Assembly: GCA_002366565.1 (NCBI GenBank)
Contig: DFBJ01000013.1
Coordinates: forward strand, 310,001 to 374,000
Direction: 5' to 3'
DNA from: Bacteriovoracaceae bacterium UBA3083
GTDB taxonomy: Bacteria; Bdellovibrionota; Bacteriovoracia; Bacteriovoracales; Bacteriovoracaceae
Length of the DNA: 64,000 bases
Below are positions 26,022-34,576 of this stretch, in pieces (position 1 is the stretch's first letter; every line of letters begins with the position of its first letter). The notes beneath the pieces were generated by a model. That model was given only the letters and a program-made list of their open reading frames with translations. It made no database searches and was not told the origin of the DNA. Made by a program: the position numbers and the translations under genes.

Positions 26022-26174
26022 TTAAGCATTTTTCTTCTCAACAAAGTACTGCTCAGGAGAACTCTCTCCATCCCAGTTCATTCCCTTTACATCACCTTCC
26101 CAGTCTATTTCAGACAAAGAGGCTTTATAACTAGCCCAGTACTTCTTACTAGGCATTACTAACTCCACCTTCAT
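26022..26174 (-). pseudogene. Short GNAT-like N-terminal fragment
   Basis: A 50-codon frame reads MKVELVMPSKKYWASYKASLSEIDWEG and ends soon after EQYFVEKKNA. The opening resembles the first helix of GNAT acetyltransferases, but the acetyl-CoA region is absent. A GGTGGAG lies six bases ahead of the second ATG. Probably a truncated passenger gene; it could be a real small protein. No other gene is seen between 25745 and 26492 apart from scars 4 and 5. Confidence 0.4.
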
Positions 26175-26312
26175 AACTTAAAAACCTTTTTAATCTAGTA
26201 GTCTTGCTTAAAATGACCTGTGCAATAATTCAAAGGTTTAAATTCTTCAAATGTTAATTTTTCAATTTGGTAGTTTTGTTTAGAGGTGATAACTAGATTT
26301 TAGGCAAAAAAA

Positions 26313-26377
26313 AACCAGATGTGGGTTAAACATCTGGTTTTTTAAATGGTGCCCCGAAGTGGGCGATTATCGAACTG
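26313..26377 (+). repeat. tRNA-Phe 3'-end/terminator scar 5
   Basis: Hairpin AACCAGATG/CATCTGGTT with the same TGGGTTAAA loop as scar 3 and a T-run, then TGGTGCCCCGAA, nine bases, and TATCGAACTG. Homology with scar 3 extends some 10 bases left of the hairpin (ATTTTA-G-GC and an A-run). Confidence 0.8.
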
Positions 26378-26492
26378 CGATCCTTGAGATGGTTTCATAA
26401 CATCCTAATATTCCGATATTACCCTCACTAAAGTAGAGGTAATTTTTTCAATTCCCTAGATTCTTATCGTAAAATCAAGTAGATAGATAATT

Positions 26493-27570
26493 ATGAAATT
26501 TTTAATAGCAATAATCTTTTTATATACAATCGATCTAGCGTCGGCGTGCCCTTGGAAGAACTCAAAGGATGTCGGGCTTCTTAAAGAACAAGTGTCAGCT
26601 TCAGTCTTAAATTTAGGACAAAAGGAAATCTTAGAAGACTTATCGTGTCTAAGACTACTTTATAAGAATGTGTATGCTGGCACAGAATATTTTCGCCAAG
26701 AAATGAATCAGAATATTGAAGACTTTTCCTTATCATTCAGGATTTGTTGATTATCACTTCAAAATAGCAACTAAAGGTAAGGCCTGGAGTCCAGCTTTTG
26801 AACTAGATAATTCTAATTACCCTAAGAATAATCCATCGGAAACAAGCACTAAAATAATTAATAAAACACTAGTTTTTAAGCCAGGCAATTTGACTGACAT
26901 TTCAAATGACCAGAAAGAGTTTCTAAAATGGGTTGAGGAGAATGATAGTCCTTTTGTAATTGATCTTCGAAATAATGGTGGAGGAGAGAACACTCTTGCA
27001 AATGAGTTAGCAAGAAAGGTTTACTCAAAAGGTGAAAAAATTCCTGGAAATATTAACCGAGAAAAAATTGGGATTTTATCTTTTACTGGCTTTGCAAACT
27101 ATTTCTTTCTTGAAGCATCCACTACTGAGGGTGATGAGAGAGATTATTATCAAGAAAGTGGAATGGAAATCTTAAATGTTATTAAAGAGGCAGAAGAAGA
27201 GAATATTCCACTATTCGAAATTGAGATCGAGGAAGAAGAGCTTGAGGATATGATTGGCCAACGAAACTCTATTTATAAATCAACTATTGTTTTATGGATA
27301 AATAAATTCTGTGCTTCTGCATGCGAAACTTTTGTTGAAAAACTGTCTCAGCTCACAAATGTAATCGTAGTTGGAGAAAATACGATGGGGGCACTTCATT
27401 TTGGGAACCCGACTACTTTCGAATTACCATATTCTAAAATTCAAATTACACTTCCCTACCGATTTGAGACATACGACAATGATGCTCCTGAGGGTGTAGG
27501 CTATTCCCCAGACATCCATATAAACAAGAATGCCACTATCTTAGAACTACTTGAAACTGTTAAATTGTAA
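26493..27570 (+). pseudogene. S41-family peptidase, frameshifted
   Basis: Two frames overlap at 26716-26750. The first has a signal peptide and DLSCLRLLYKNVYAGTEYFRQEM; the second continues at YHSGFVDYHFKIAT and carries the protease core FVIDLRNNGGGE, the catalytic segment NKFCASACETF (Ser within ASA) and VVGENTMGALHFGNP. Joined, they make a normal secreted S41 peptidase of about 355 residues. A single-base change near the CTTTTCC run at 26721-26728 explains the split. This is either a true pseudogene or an assembly error. Confidence 0.75.
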
Positions 27571-27657
27571 TGAAATAAACTTGTTCCCTTTTCGGGCGGT
27601 TACAGCAAATAAATAATGTCGGTGATCCTAACTTATCGACTTACCACCAATCTATAT

Positions 27658-28293
27658 TTAATCAGTATATTTATTCCCTAATTTTATTCTCCATTTTTTT
27701 TCTTTCTTTAAAGTAAACCGAACTCCTCTTGTTGGGGCTATTTCCTTTACACGATCACCACGAATCTCAGAGTCATTCTTCCATATCACGTTATCCATTC
27801 CATCATCACCCAATGAGCTTTTCCATTCTTTCTGAAATACCCCTGTAGATAACTTAGACCAAATTTCGATATATCTCGGGCCACTCATAATGGGATTAAA
27901 GGTATTGTATGTAACAAACTTCTCCTTGTTAGGTGAAAAGACTGGAACACCATGGATTTTATATTCGATCCCTGTCCTATAGTTTAATAATGAATAATCG
28001 TTATCGGTATATTCAGTCTCTGCATTTGAAATGACAATTAGAGAATCGGCTTTGAATAAATATATTAAATATCTATTTTTATTAAATTGCTTTGATTGGC
28101 CATTATTGATTTTAATAATCAACTTATCATTTTTCCTTAAAGCAATTTGAGGGATTTTCGAAAACAAGAAATTTTCTACTTTTTGGTCACACTCTCGAAG
28201 TATCTTCTTTGAGCAAATTTTCTTTCTTAATTCTCTATACTCACTTCCATAAGAAGAATTAATAAGAATAAAAAGCAATGTAAGTAATTTCAT
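27658..28293 (-). CDS. Secreted protein of unknown function
   Basis: 211 residues, signal peptide ending near SSYG (residue 16), then a mostly beta-strand region with FSPNKEKFVTYNTFNPIMSGPRYIEIWSK, a pattern seen in WD/beta-propeller-like blades, and a basic C-terminus. Two Cys early (ICSKKILREC). Not assigned to a family. Lies in the accessory region between scar 5 and the recombinase fragment. Confidence 0.6.
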   Translation of the reverse strand: MKLLTLLFILINSSYGSEYRELRKKICSKKILRECDQKVENFLFSKIPQIALRKNDKLIIKINNGQSKQFNKNRYLIYLFKADSLIVISNAETEYTDNDYSLLNYRTGIEYKIHGVPVFSPNKEKFVTYNTFNPIMSGPRYIEIWSKLSTGVFQKEWKSSLGDDGMDNVIWKNDSEIRGDRVKEIAPTRGVRFTLKKEKKWRIKLGNKYTD

Positions 28294-28324
28294 TTAAGCC
28301 TCTTTTAAAGTCATATCAGAGTTA

Positions 28325-28888
28325 ATGCATATCATTATTGATAAGGATAAATCCAGAGATTTTAGTAATTTTGTTGAGATTGACCTTACTCCCGTTGATG
28401 AAATTTCGATCACGGAAGAATTGGCAAAAGCTGTTTCAAAGGCACTTAAAAAGGCACACGACAAAACAATTGATGCTCATAAGCGAAATATGGATAGCTA
28501 CCGTACAGTTATTAATCAAACAGAAAAAGAAGAGGATAAAGCTTATGAGCTTTTATCTACAGGTGCAGTTGACCAAAATATGTATCAACGCCAAATAGAA
28601 ACGATTAGAAAGAAAAAGAGACATTACGAGAACCTGCTTGAAGATGGACAAGTTTTAATAACGACTAAATTTTATGAAACAAGTGACACCATTCTCGAAC
28701 TGACCAAGAATGCGAAATCATTGTGGAAAGAGCGAAGTGATGAAGAAAAACTAGAGTTCCTGAAATTGATACTCTCGAACCAGACTTTGAACACAAGTGC
28801 TTCGAGTTTAGATGAAGTAAGTATTGAATATGATTTGAAAGAATCGTTTAAAGAGTTGGCTAAAATAAAAAAAGCCAGAATGGGTTAG
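28325..28888 (+). pseudogene. Large serine recombinase, C-terminal fragment only
   Basis: The 187 codons match only the coiled-coil tail of large serine recombinases: ELAKAVSKALKKAHDKT, then QIETIRKKKRHYENLLEDG, LWKERSDEEKLEFLKLILSN and IEYDLKESFKELA. The catalytic serine domain and zinc ribbon that should precede it are missing; the upstream DNA holds an unrelated gene on the other strand. The last codons (KARMG and stop) lie inside the terminator hairpin of the neighbouring tRNA-Phe, and the tRNA end starts 17 bases later. It is the scar of an element that used tRNA-Phe as its attachment site. Confidence 0.8.
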
Positions 28889-28900
28889 ATTCTGGCTTTT
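28873..28900 (-). terminator. tRNA-Phe terminator
   Basis: Stem AGCCAGAA/TTCTGGCT with loop TGGGTTAGA and T-runs on both strands. On the minus strand it begins 8 bases after the CCA end of tRNA-Phe. On the plus strand it overlaps the recombinase fragment's stop codon (28886-28888). Confidence 0.85.
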
Positions 28901-28904
28901 TAAA

Positions 28905-28980
28905 TGGTGCCCCGACGCGGATTCGAACCACGGACACAAGGATTTTCAGTCCTTTGCTCTACCGACTGAGCTATCGGGGC
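28905..28980 (-). tRNA. tRNA-Phe (GAA)
   Basis: A 76-base gene with encoded CCA. Acceptor arms GCCCCGA/TCGGGGC pair fully, the D arm has GCTCAGTCGGTAGAGC, the anticodon loop CTGAAAA contains GAA, and the T arm has CGTGG-TTCGAAT-CCGCG, fully paired. This is the intact member of the repeated scar series to its left in the window. Confidence 0.97.
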
Positions 28981-29004
28981 GTAAATTGTCTTTAAGTGAG
29001 ATTA

Positions 29005-29033
29005 AAAATAGATGAATCTCGCTATTTCGTCAA
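29005..29033 (-). promoter_or_regulatory. tRNA-Phe promoter
   Basis: On the minus strand, -35 TTGACG (29028-29033) and -10 TATTTT (29005-29010) are separated by exactly 17 bases. The -10 lies 24 bases upstream of the tRNA 5' end. Confidence 0.7.
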
Positions 29034-29076
29034 ATTAAATCTTAAATTAATTTAAATAATTTAGTATGTTAAATTC

Positions 29077-29880
29077 ATGACAATAAAAATCTTAAAAACA
29101 AAAATTTCTTATTTAGACCAAGACCTTAATACATTAGTCTTCCTTCCTTCCATAGATGCTAGTCCTGCAAAGGCGTTTGGTATCTTTACCCATGGGTACA
29201 CCTCTCATAAGTCGAGTATCCTAAGTTGGGGAACAAGGCTTGCTGAAGAAGGTGTTGCCAATATAATCTTTGACCAACCAGGTCATTATCTTGGAACCTA
29301 CAGTGAAGTTGAAAGCTTTGAAGAATATAAGGACAATGCTCCACACCTCTTTAAAGCCGCCTTTAACAAGCTTCAAGAATCATTCAGTAAAGAGTTCCCA
29401 TTAATTGATGCAACAGCTGAGAATGGAGAATATAAGGTCATACTGGGTGGTCACTCACTAGGCGCGCTCCTATCTCTACTTGCTCTTGAGTCCGATGACT
29501 TTAATGGCTTTGATGCTATGTCACTATGCGTAGGATTAGGAATGCCTCCAGAAGGAGTTACTCATATTTTTGATACACCTTTTTATAAATCTACTTTGAA
29601 TGTTCGAAGACAATTAGTATCACCTGCAATTTCTCCGGAAGTCATATTTCCTTGGATTAAGGAGAGAAAAGGAAAACTACAACTTAATGAAAGTAGAATT
29701 CACTTTATAACTGGTGCAGATGACGTTGTTGTTGGAAAAGAAGGAACTCAATTAATGGTTGATGCCCTTGGCCCTCACAATAAAGTTACTTATGAAAGGC
29801 CTACAAAGCTTGCACATCACATGCCTGAACTAGCGGCCCCTCACATAAAGAAGTTTTTAAAAGACGAAGAAATTATATAG
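29077..29880 (+). CDS. Alpha/beta hydrolase
   Basis: A cytoplasmic serine hydrolase: oxyanion loop THGYTS (38-43), nucleophile elbow GGHSLGA with Ser127, acid Asp215/216 in TGADDVV, and His247/248 in KLAHHMPE. 267 residues, no signal peptide. Substrate unknown; the shape is that of esterase/acyl hydrolases with a small lid. Its stop overlaps the convergent kinase gene by 8 bases. Confidence 0.85.
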   Translation: MTIKILKTKISYLDQDLNTLVFLPSIDASPAKAFGIFTHGYTSHKSSILSWGTRLAEEGVANIIFDQPGHYLGTYSEVESFEEYKDNAPHLFKAAFNKLQESFSKEFPLIDATAENGEYKVILGGHSLGALLSLLALESDDFNGFDAMSLCVGLGMPPEGVTHIFDTPFYKSTLNVRRQLVSPAISPEVIFPWIKERKGKLQLNESRIHFITGADDVVVGKEGTQLMVDALGPHNKVTYERPTKLAHHMPELAAPHIKKFLKDEEII

Positions 29881-31726
29881 ACTTTATAACCTCTAATAAT
29901 TCTTCCATATTGATTGGCTTAAGTAGTACCTCTTCAATGTTATAATCAGATATATCATTTTCAGATAATACTTTTTCCTCATGTCCTGTTAGAAGAATTA
30001 TTGGAGAATTTCCTCCACTCTCAGAGTAGGACTTAGCAAACTCAAAGCCAGTCATATCTGGCATTGATAAATCAGTAAGTATTACATCTACTTCTAAACC
30101 TACTTTCAATGCTCCAAGTGCTGCTACTGCCGATGTATAACAAAAGACTTCCGCCCCTTGAGTTTCCAGAAAGTCTTTGTGTAAATTTGCAATGACTTCT
30201 TCGTCATCGAGGATAAGAACTTTCTTTCCTTTTAACGAGTCTTCTGCAACTAGATGTGAAGAGTCATGATCTAAAGCTCCATCCTCATTCCCTTCTAAAT
30301 GAACGGGAAGAAAAATTATAAACTTAGCACCTTCTCCAACTTCACTAATCAACTCAATTCGTCCATTCATTTGCTGAATAATTGAGTGAATAATAGAGAG
30401 CCCCATTCCTGTACCTTTATTAATAGGCTTCGTAGAGAAGTATGGCTCATATATTTTTGCTTTTACTTCCTCAGGAATCCCCACTCCATTATCAGAGATA
30501 ATTAATCTAACTTCATTTTTAATATGATTAATTTGAGAACGAACTTTTATATGACCATTCTTTGTCCCAATTGAGTCTCTCGAATTTGTACAAAAGTTCA
30601 TAATTATTTGCTGCATCTGAGTAACATCACCAAGAATTTCAACTTCTTGATCATAAGTAAAATCAATATTTATATTTGCAGGAAGTGTAGACCTCATCAT
30701 GTCTAGACTTGTTTTAATTACATCTACAATATTAATTTTTGTATATTCAACTTTCTTTTGATGAGTATAAGTTAAGATTTGGCGGATTAACTTATCTCCT
30801 CTTTCAGCAAATTCAACAATATTACCTAAGTATTTTTTGATTTTAACTGGCTTATTAACTTCAAGATAATGAAGACACTGTTCTGCTGAACCAGATATAA
30901 GATGTAAAATATTATTAAAATCGTGAGCAATACCACCAGAAAGCCTTCCTAAGGCCTCCATTTTCTGGGACTGATTAAGTTTAATGACGAGTTCTTCTTT
31001 CTCCTCTCTATTCTTTTTCATTCTTTCAATATCACTAATTAAATTACTCTTCATTTTATTAACAGAGTATAAAACAATATCAAGTTCATCTACTGTACTA
31101 GAAGGTTTTCTATTTAGATCAATGTCTTCTTTATCAAGGTTGTTTATATTGAAATCTTTTAATCGAGTCGACAGTACATTTAGTGGGATCATCACATGGC
31201 CCCTCAAAATATAAATCATCACAAAGGCCACAATAAATGTCTTAATAAAATTGGCGGTTAAAATAAAAAGTGCAGTATCTAAAACGTGCTCAATATAAGG
31301 TTCTAAATCTGTCACAACTCTAAGAGTACCAAGCTCTCTCTCTTCACCTTTATAGGAATACATTAAAGGCCAGGTCTTCTCTTTCTTTTGAAGAAATTTA
31401 TCATCTACTCCTGATGATAAATTTTTTCCATCATAGTTTATTTCCACAAATGTAAATTCACCTGTTGATGAAAGAGAGTGAAGCTGCATTTTCAAAGCTT
31501 TTAAATCAAGATGCCATAGGTTATATGATAATTCTGGAACAATAAGACTTGAAACTCTTTTAATATCACTATCAACTTTTGATACATTTTGAGAATAATC
31601 TCTGTACAGCTGAATACCTGTTGAAATAACAGTAACAATTGAACTAATTGCAATAATTTTTAAAATTATCACCTTACTCAAAGACGAGAAGGCCTTCTGT
31701 GTATTATTTTGATTATCACTATTCAT
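29873..31726 (-). CDS. Hybrid sensor histidine kinase
   Basis: Domain order: membrane helix (19-40), periplasmic sensor of about 110 residues with no recognised fold, second helix (about 152-175), HAMP-like linker, HisKA with His268 in GGIAHDFNNIL, ATPase domain (N box NFCTNSRDS near 377-384, G1 DNGVGIP near 412-418, G2 GTGMGLS), and a C-terminal receiver with phospho-acceptor Asp552 in ILTDLSMPDMTG. 617 residues. No separate response regulator lies beside it, so output may go through a phosphotransfer protein elsewhere. AAGG precedes the ATG. Confidence 0.92.
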   Translation of the reverse strand: MNSDNQNNTQKAFSSLSKVIILKIIAISSIVTVISTGIQLYRDYSQNVSKVDSDIKRVSSLIVPELSYNLWHLDLKALKMQLHSLSSTGEFTFVEINYDGKNLSSGVDDKFLQKKEKTWPLMYSYKGEERELGTLRVVTDLEPYIEHVLDTALFILTANFIKTFIVAFVMIYILRGHVMIPLNVLSTRLKDFNINNLDKEDIDLNRKPSSTVDELDIVLYSVNKMKSNLISDIERMKKNREEKEELVIKLNQSQKMEALGRLSGGIAHDFNNILHLISGSAEQCLHYLEVNKPVKIKKYLGNIVEFAERGDKLIRQILTYTHQKKVEYTKINIVDVIKTSLDMMRSTLPANINIDFTYDQEVEILGDVTQMQQIIMNFCTNSRDSIGTKNGHIKVRSQINHIKNEVRLIISDNGVGIPEEVKAKIYEPYFSTKPINKGTGMGLSIIHSIIQQMNGRIELISEVGEGAKFIIFLPVHLEGNEDGALDHDSSHLVAEDSLKGKKVLILDDEEVIANLHKDFLETQGAEVFCYTSAVAALGALKVGLEVDVILTDLSMPDMTGFEFAKSYSESGGNSPIILLTGHEEKVLSENDISDYNIEEVLLKPINMEELLEVIKSI

Positions 31727-31799
31727 TGAATCTTACCTTATTTATAATATGGAAATATTATAACGCGATTTAAATAAATTATAAATTAAGTTTAATTGA

Positions 31800-32819
31800 T
31801 TACCTTTTACCGGAGAAGAATCGTATGTTTTTTAATAGACCTACTCTTCCCGTTCTTTCAATAGGAGTACTTTTAAATAACCTTTGAAAACCTCTATTAG
31901 ATAAAGACTTTAAATCTTCTAAAACATCTTCAAGAGGACGTTGTAAAAAGAACTCTCTGATATGTTTCTCTTTTTCACTAATATCTGTAGCATTAAAGTC
32001 AAACTCCCTAACTCTAAGAAGCCTTTTATTCCATGGACAAACTTCTTGGCAAATATCACAACCAAAAATCTCTCCATTTGAATTCTCCATTCCCTGTGGA
32101 GCCTCCCCAAGATCCTTAAATTGCTCAATAGTATAGGTACTGATGCATTTATTAGAAATGAGAGTTCTAGTATCAAGGTCTATAGCATTAGTAGGACAGC
32201 TATCTGCACATCGCGTACATTGTCCGCAGTGATCTGTTTCAATTTTTGGTTCTGAAAAAGAATAGTCTTTTGAAAGAAGAAGAGACCCTAGAATAAAGAA
32301 GCTTCCCTCTTTCTTACTTATAAACATACTATTCTTACCAAACCAACCTAGTCCAGCTCTATATGCAAGGTCACGCTCAAGAATAGGTTGTGTATCTAAA
32401 GAAAACTTAAAGTTTAAATCGGGATCTATTTCTTTTAACTGATTACCTATCTCATTTAAAGAATCACGTAAGTTGTAATGATAATCAATTCCATCAAAGC
32501 CTAGAACATAACTGGCAATTTTAAGACCATTACTTTTTTCAGATTGGTAAAATTTATCAAGTTCAAATTTTTTCTTAGCATATGAAAATTGAAAAACAAT
32601 TGCAGATTCAAATTCAGGGAAGTAATTCTTTATATCTTCCCTCTTATCTCTGCGGTCGCCTTCTAAATATTTTAAGATTCCATTTAGGCCTTTATTTACC
32701 CAATTGAAATAATATTTCCAGGTAATAGGCCTTGAGACTGAAGTAATACCCCAATCTACAATTCCGTATTGTGAAAGGTTTTTAGAGTTTAAAACTTCAT
32801 CTAAAATCTTATCTTTCAT
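31800..32819 (-). CDS. queG: Epoxyqueuosine reductase
   Basis: Last step of queuosine synthesis in tRNA: reduces epoxyqueuosine with cobalamin and two 4Fe-4S clusters. Seen: catalytic-type Asp142 in LDTQP, first cluster CGQCTRCADSCP (198-209), extra Cys225, and second cluster CDICQEVCPWN (254-264). 339 residues, complete. It begins 3 bases after the stop of the pyruvate kinase-ferredoxin gene, so the two are probably co-transcribed. queC is also in this window (49234). Confidence 0.93.
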   Translation of the reverse strand: MKDKILDEVLNSKNLSQYGIVDWGITSVSRPITWKYYFNWVNKGLNGILKYLEGDRRDKREDIKNYFPEFESAIVFQFSYAKKKFELDKFYQSEKSNGLKIASYVLGFDGIDYHYNLRDSLNEIGNQLKEIDPDLNFKFSLDTQPILERDLAYRAGLGWFGKNSMFISKKEGSFFILGSLLLSKDYSFSEPKIETDHCGQCTRCADSCPTNAIDLDTRTLISNKCISTYTIEQFKDLGEAPQGMENSNGEIFGCDICQEVCPWNKRLLRVREFDFNATDISEKEKHIREFFLQRPLEDVLEDLKSLSNRGFQRLFKSTPIERTGRVGLLKNIRFFSGKR

Positions 32820-32822
32820 GGA

Positions 32823-34502
32823 CTAGTATTTTGGGATAATTTCAATAGCACCAGTAGGACAAACCTTTATGCACTGGAGATCCATATTGCAGTAATGAAT
32901 TTGTTCCTTATTTAGATAAGTATCTTTAGAAATAGGGTTAATTTTCCAAATAGCATGAGGACAAATTTCAACACACTTTTGGCAACTAGCACATATATTA
33001 TGGTCTAGAAGGATTTTTTTTTTATCATCAGAAATTTCTTCTAATGTATCACCACCACTTCCAAGTACCTTTGGTACATCTTTTACTATATGGACCTTCA
33101 CCGAGTTCGAACTACCAACCCTAAAAAACTTTCCGTCCCCTCTTGTGATAACAAGCTTATCTCCATTAACTAGTCCAAGCTTCTTCTTAACATCATTAAT
33201 TACATGAATTTGGAAGTTAAATGAATCCTCTCTATAATTCTTTAAAAGAAAAGGCTCGATTCCCCAATAAAGACACATCTTTCTAGCAGTCGCTTGATCT
33301 GTAGTCACACCGAGACAAGGAGTTGTAGGTCTAAATTTAGCAAGTTTCAAACAAGAAATACCAGATTCAGTTACTGCAAGAATTCTCTTTGCATAAACTT
33401 TCTCACCAATTAGTGAAGCAGCGACCATTACAGAAGACTGAACACTCGAAAGATCCACATGTCTTAGAAAAGGTCTTTCTTTTGGAGTTTGTTCTGCATC
33501 TTCAATAATCTTAACCATTGTTTTTACAGTTTCAACAGGATAAGCACCAGAAGCAGTTTCGCCAGATAGCATCACAGCATCAGTTCCATCCCAAATAGCG
33601 TTAGCAACATCACTTGCTTCAGCTCTTGTAGGTGTCGGATTATTAGTCATACTCTCTAGCATTTGAGTTGCAGTAATAACTGGAATACCTCTGTCGTTAC
33701 AAAGGTTAATTAATTTTTTCTGAATAGAAGGTACAAGGTGGTTTCCAACCTCTACACCCATATCTCCTCTAGCAACCATGATAATATCTGTAACATCTAA
33801 GATGCCTTCTATATTATCGATTGCCTGAGGTTTTTCAATTTTTGAAATAATAGGAATATTTACTTTATAGTCGTGTAATAGAGCTTTAACTTGTTGAATG
33901 TCTTCACCCCTACGAACAAACGAAAGTGCGATATAGTCTATATTTTGAGTAAGAGCGAACATTAAATCGGCTCTATCTTTCTCAGTGAAGCTTGGTGCCG
34001 ACACATCACAATCTGGTAGGTTTATTCCTTTATTTGATTTTAGAGTTCCACCTACATTAACTTTAATTTTATAAACATCTCGGTCTCGAGTTGTAGACTC
34101 AGCTAGGATTAATCCATCGTCAAAAAGAATTCTTGCTCCATCAAAACAATCATTAACTAAATCTTCATAAATTGTTGGAATATACTTTCCTGCATACTCA
34201 GGATATTTGTCCATTAAACTTGTAGGACCTATTACCCACTCTTCATCTTCTTTTAGAATTAGGTTTTCTTTAAGTTTATCAACTCTAATTTTAGGACCTT
34301 GTAAGTCTGCTAAAATTGCTACTTCCTGATCTACTTTTTCTGAAGCTTTTCTAATATTTGCAATAAGTTCTTTGTGAGAGTCATGAGTACCGTGACTCAT
34401 ATTTACTCTACAAACATTCATTCCTGCTTCAATTAATTTTGAAATTTGTTCGACTGTATTAGATGATGGGCCTAGAGTGGCCACAATTTTTGCCCTTCTC
34501 AT
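32823..34502 (-). CDS. pyk: Pyruvate kinase with C-terminal two-cluster ferredoxin domain
   Basis: Residues 1-475 are a full pyruvate kinase: NMSHGTH near 34, LADLQGPKIR (64-73), the catalytic-lysine motif IPIISKIEKP (216-225), ARGDMGVE (244-251), TATQMLESM (277-285) and MLSGETASG. It makes pyruvate and ATP from phosphoenolpyruvate. Residues 495-559 add a ferredoxin: C504-C507-C510-C514-P and C538-D541-C544-C548-P. The second motif has Asp where the second Cys is expected. The two parts are in one frame with no stop. It heads a unit with queG, which also uses iron-sulfur clusters. Start ATG with AGGAAG upstream. Confidence 0.92.
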   Translation of the reverse strand: MRRAKIVATLGPSSNTVEQISKLIEAGMNVCRVNMSHGTHDSHKELIANIRKASEKVDQEVAILADLQGPKIRVDKLKENLILKEDEEWVIGPTSLMDKYPEYAGKYIPTIYEDLVNDCFDGARILFDDGLILAESTTRDRDVYKIKVNVGGTLKSNKGINLPDCDVSAPSFTEKDRADLMFALTQNIDYIALSFVRRGEDIQQVKALLHDYKVNIPIISKIEKPQAIDNIEGILDVTDIIMVARGDMGVEVGNHLVPSIQKKLINLCNDRGIPVITATQMLESMTNNPTPTRAEASDVANAIWDGTDAVMLSGETASGAYPVETVKTMVKIIEDAEQTPKERPFLRHVDLSSVQSSVMVAASLIGEKVYAKRILAVTESGISCLKLAKFRPTTPCLGVTTDQATARKMCLYWGIEPFLLKNYREDSFNFQIHVINDVKKKLGLVNGDKLVITRGDGKFFRVGSSNSVKVHIVKDVPKVLGSGGDTLEEISDDKKKILLDHNICASCQKCVEICPHAIWKINPISKDTYLNKEQIHYCNMDLQCIKVCPTGAIEIIPKY

Positions 34503-34576
34503 TCAAGTGCTTCCTAGGATTGTATTAAGTTTATCTTAGTATAACACTTTCATTGAAGGAGCGACAAATTGTATTT

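Noticed and set aside
18114..26377. The scars as integron attC sites of a cassette array
   Set aside because: No integron integrase is seen, the copies carry a tRNA-Phe end and its terminator, and recombinase tails adjoin two of them, which fits tRNA-targeted integration better.
26716..26750. Programmed frameshift in the S41 peptidase
   Set aside because: No classic slippery heptamer with a downstream structure was evident; a simple indel explains it.
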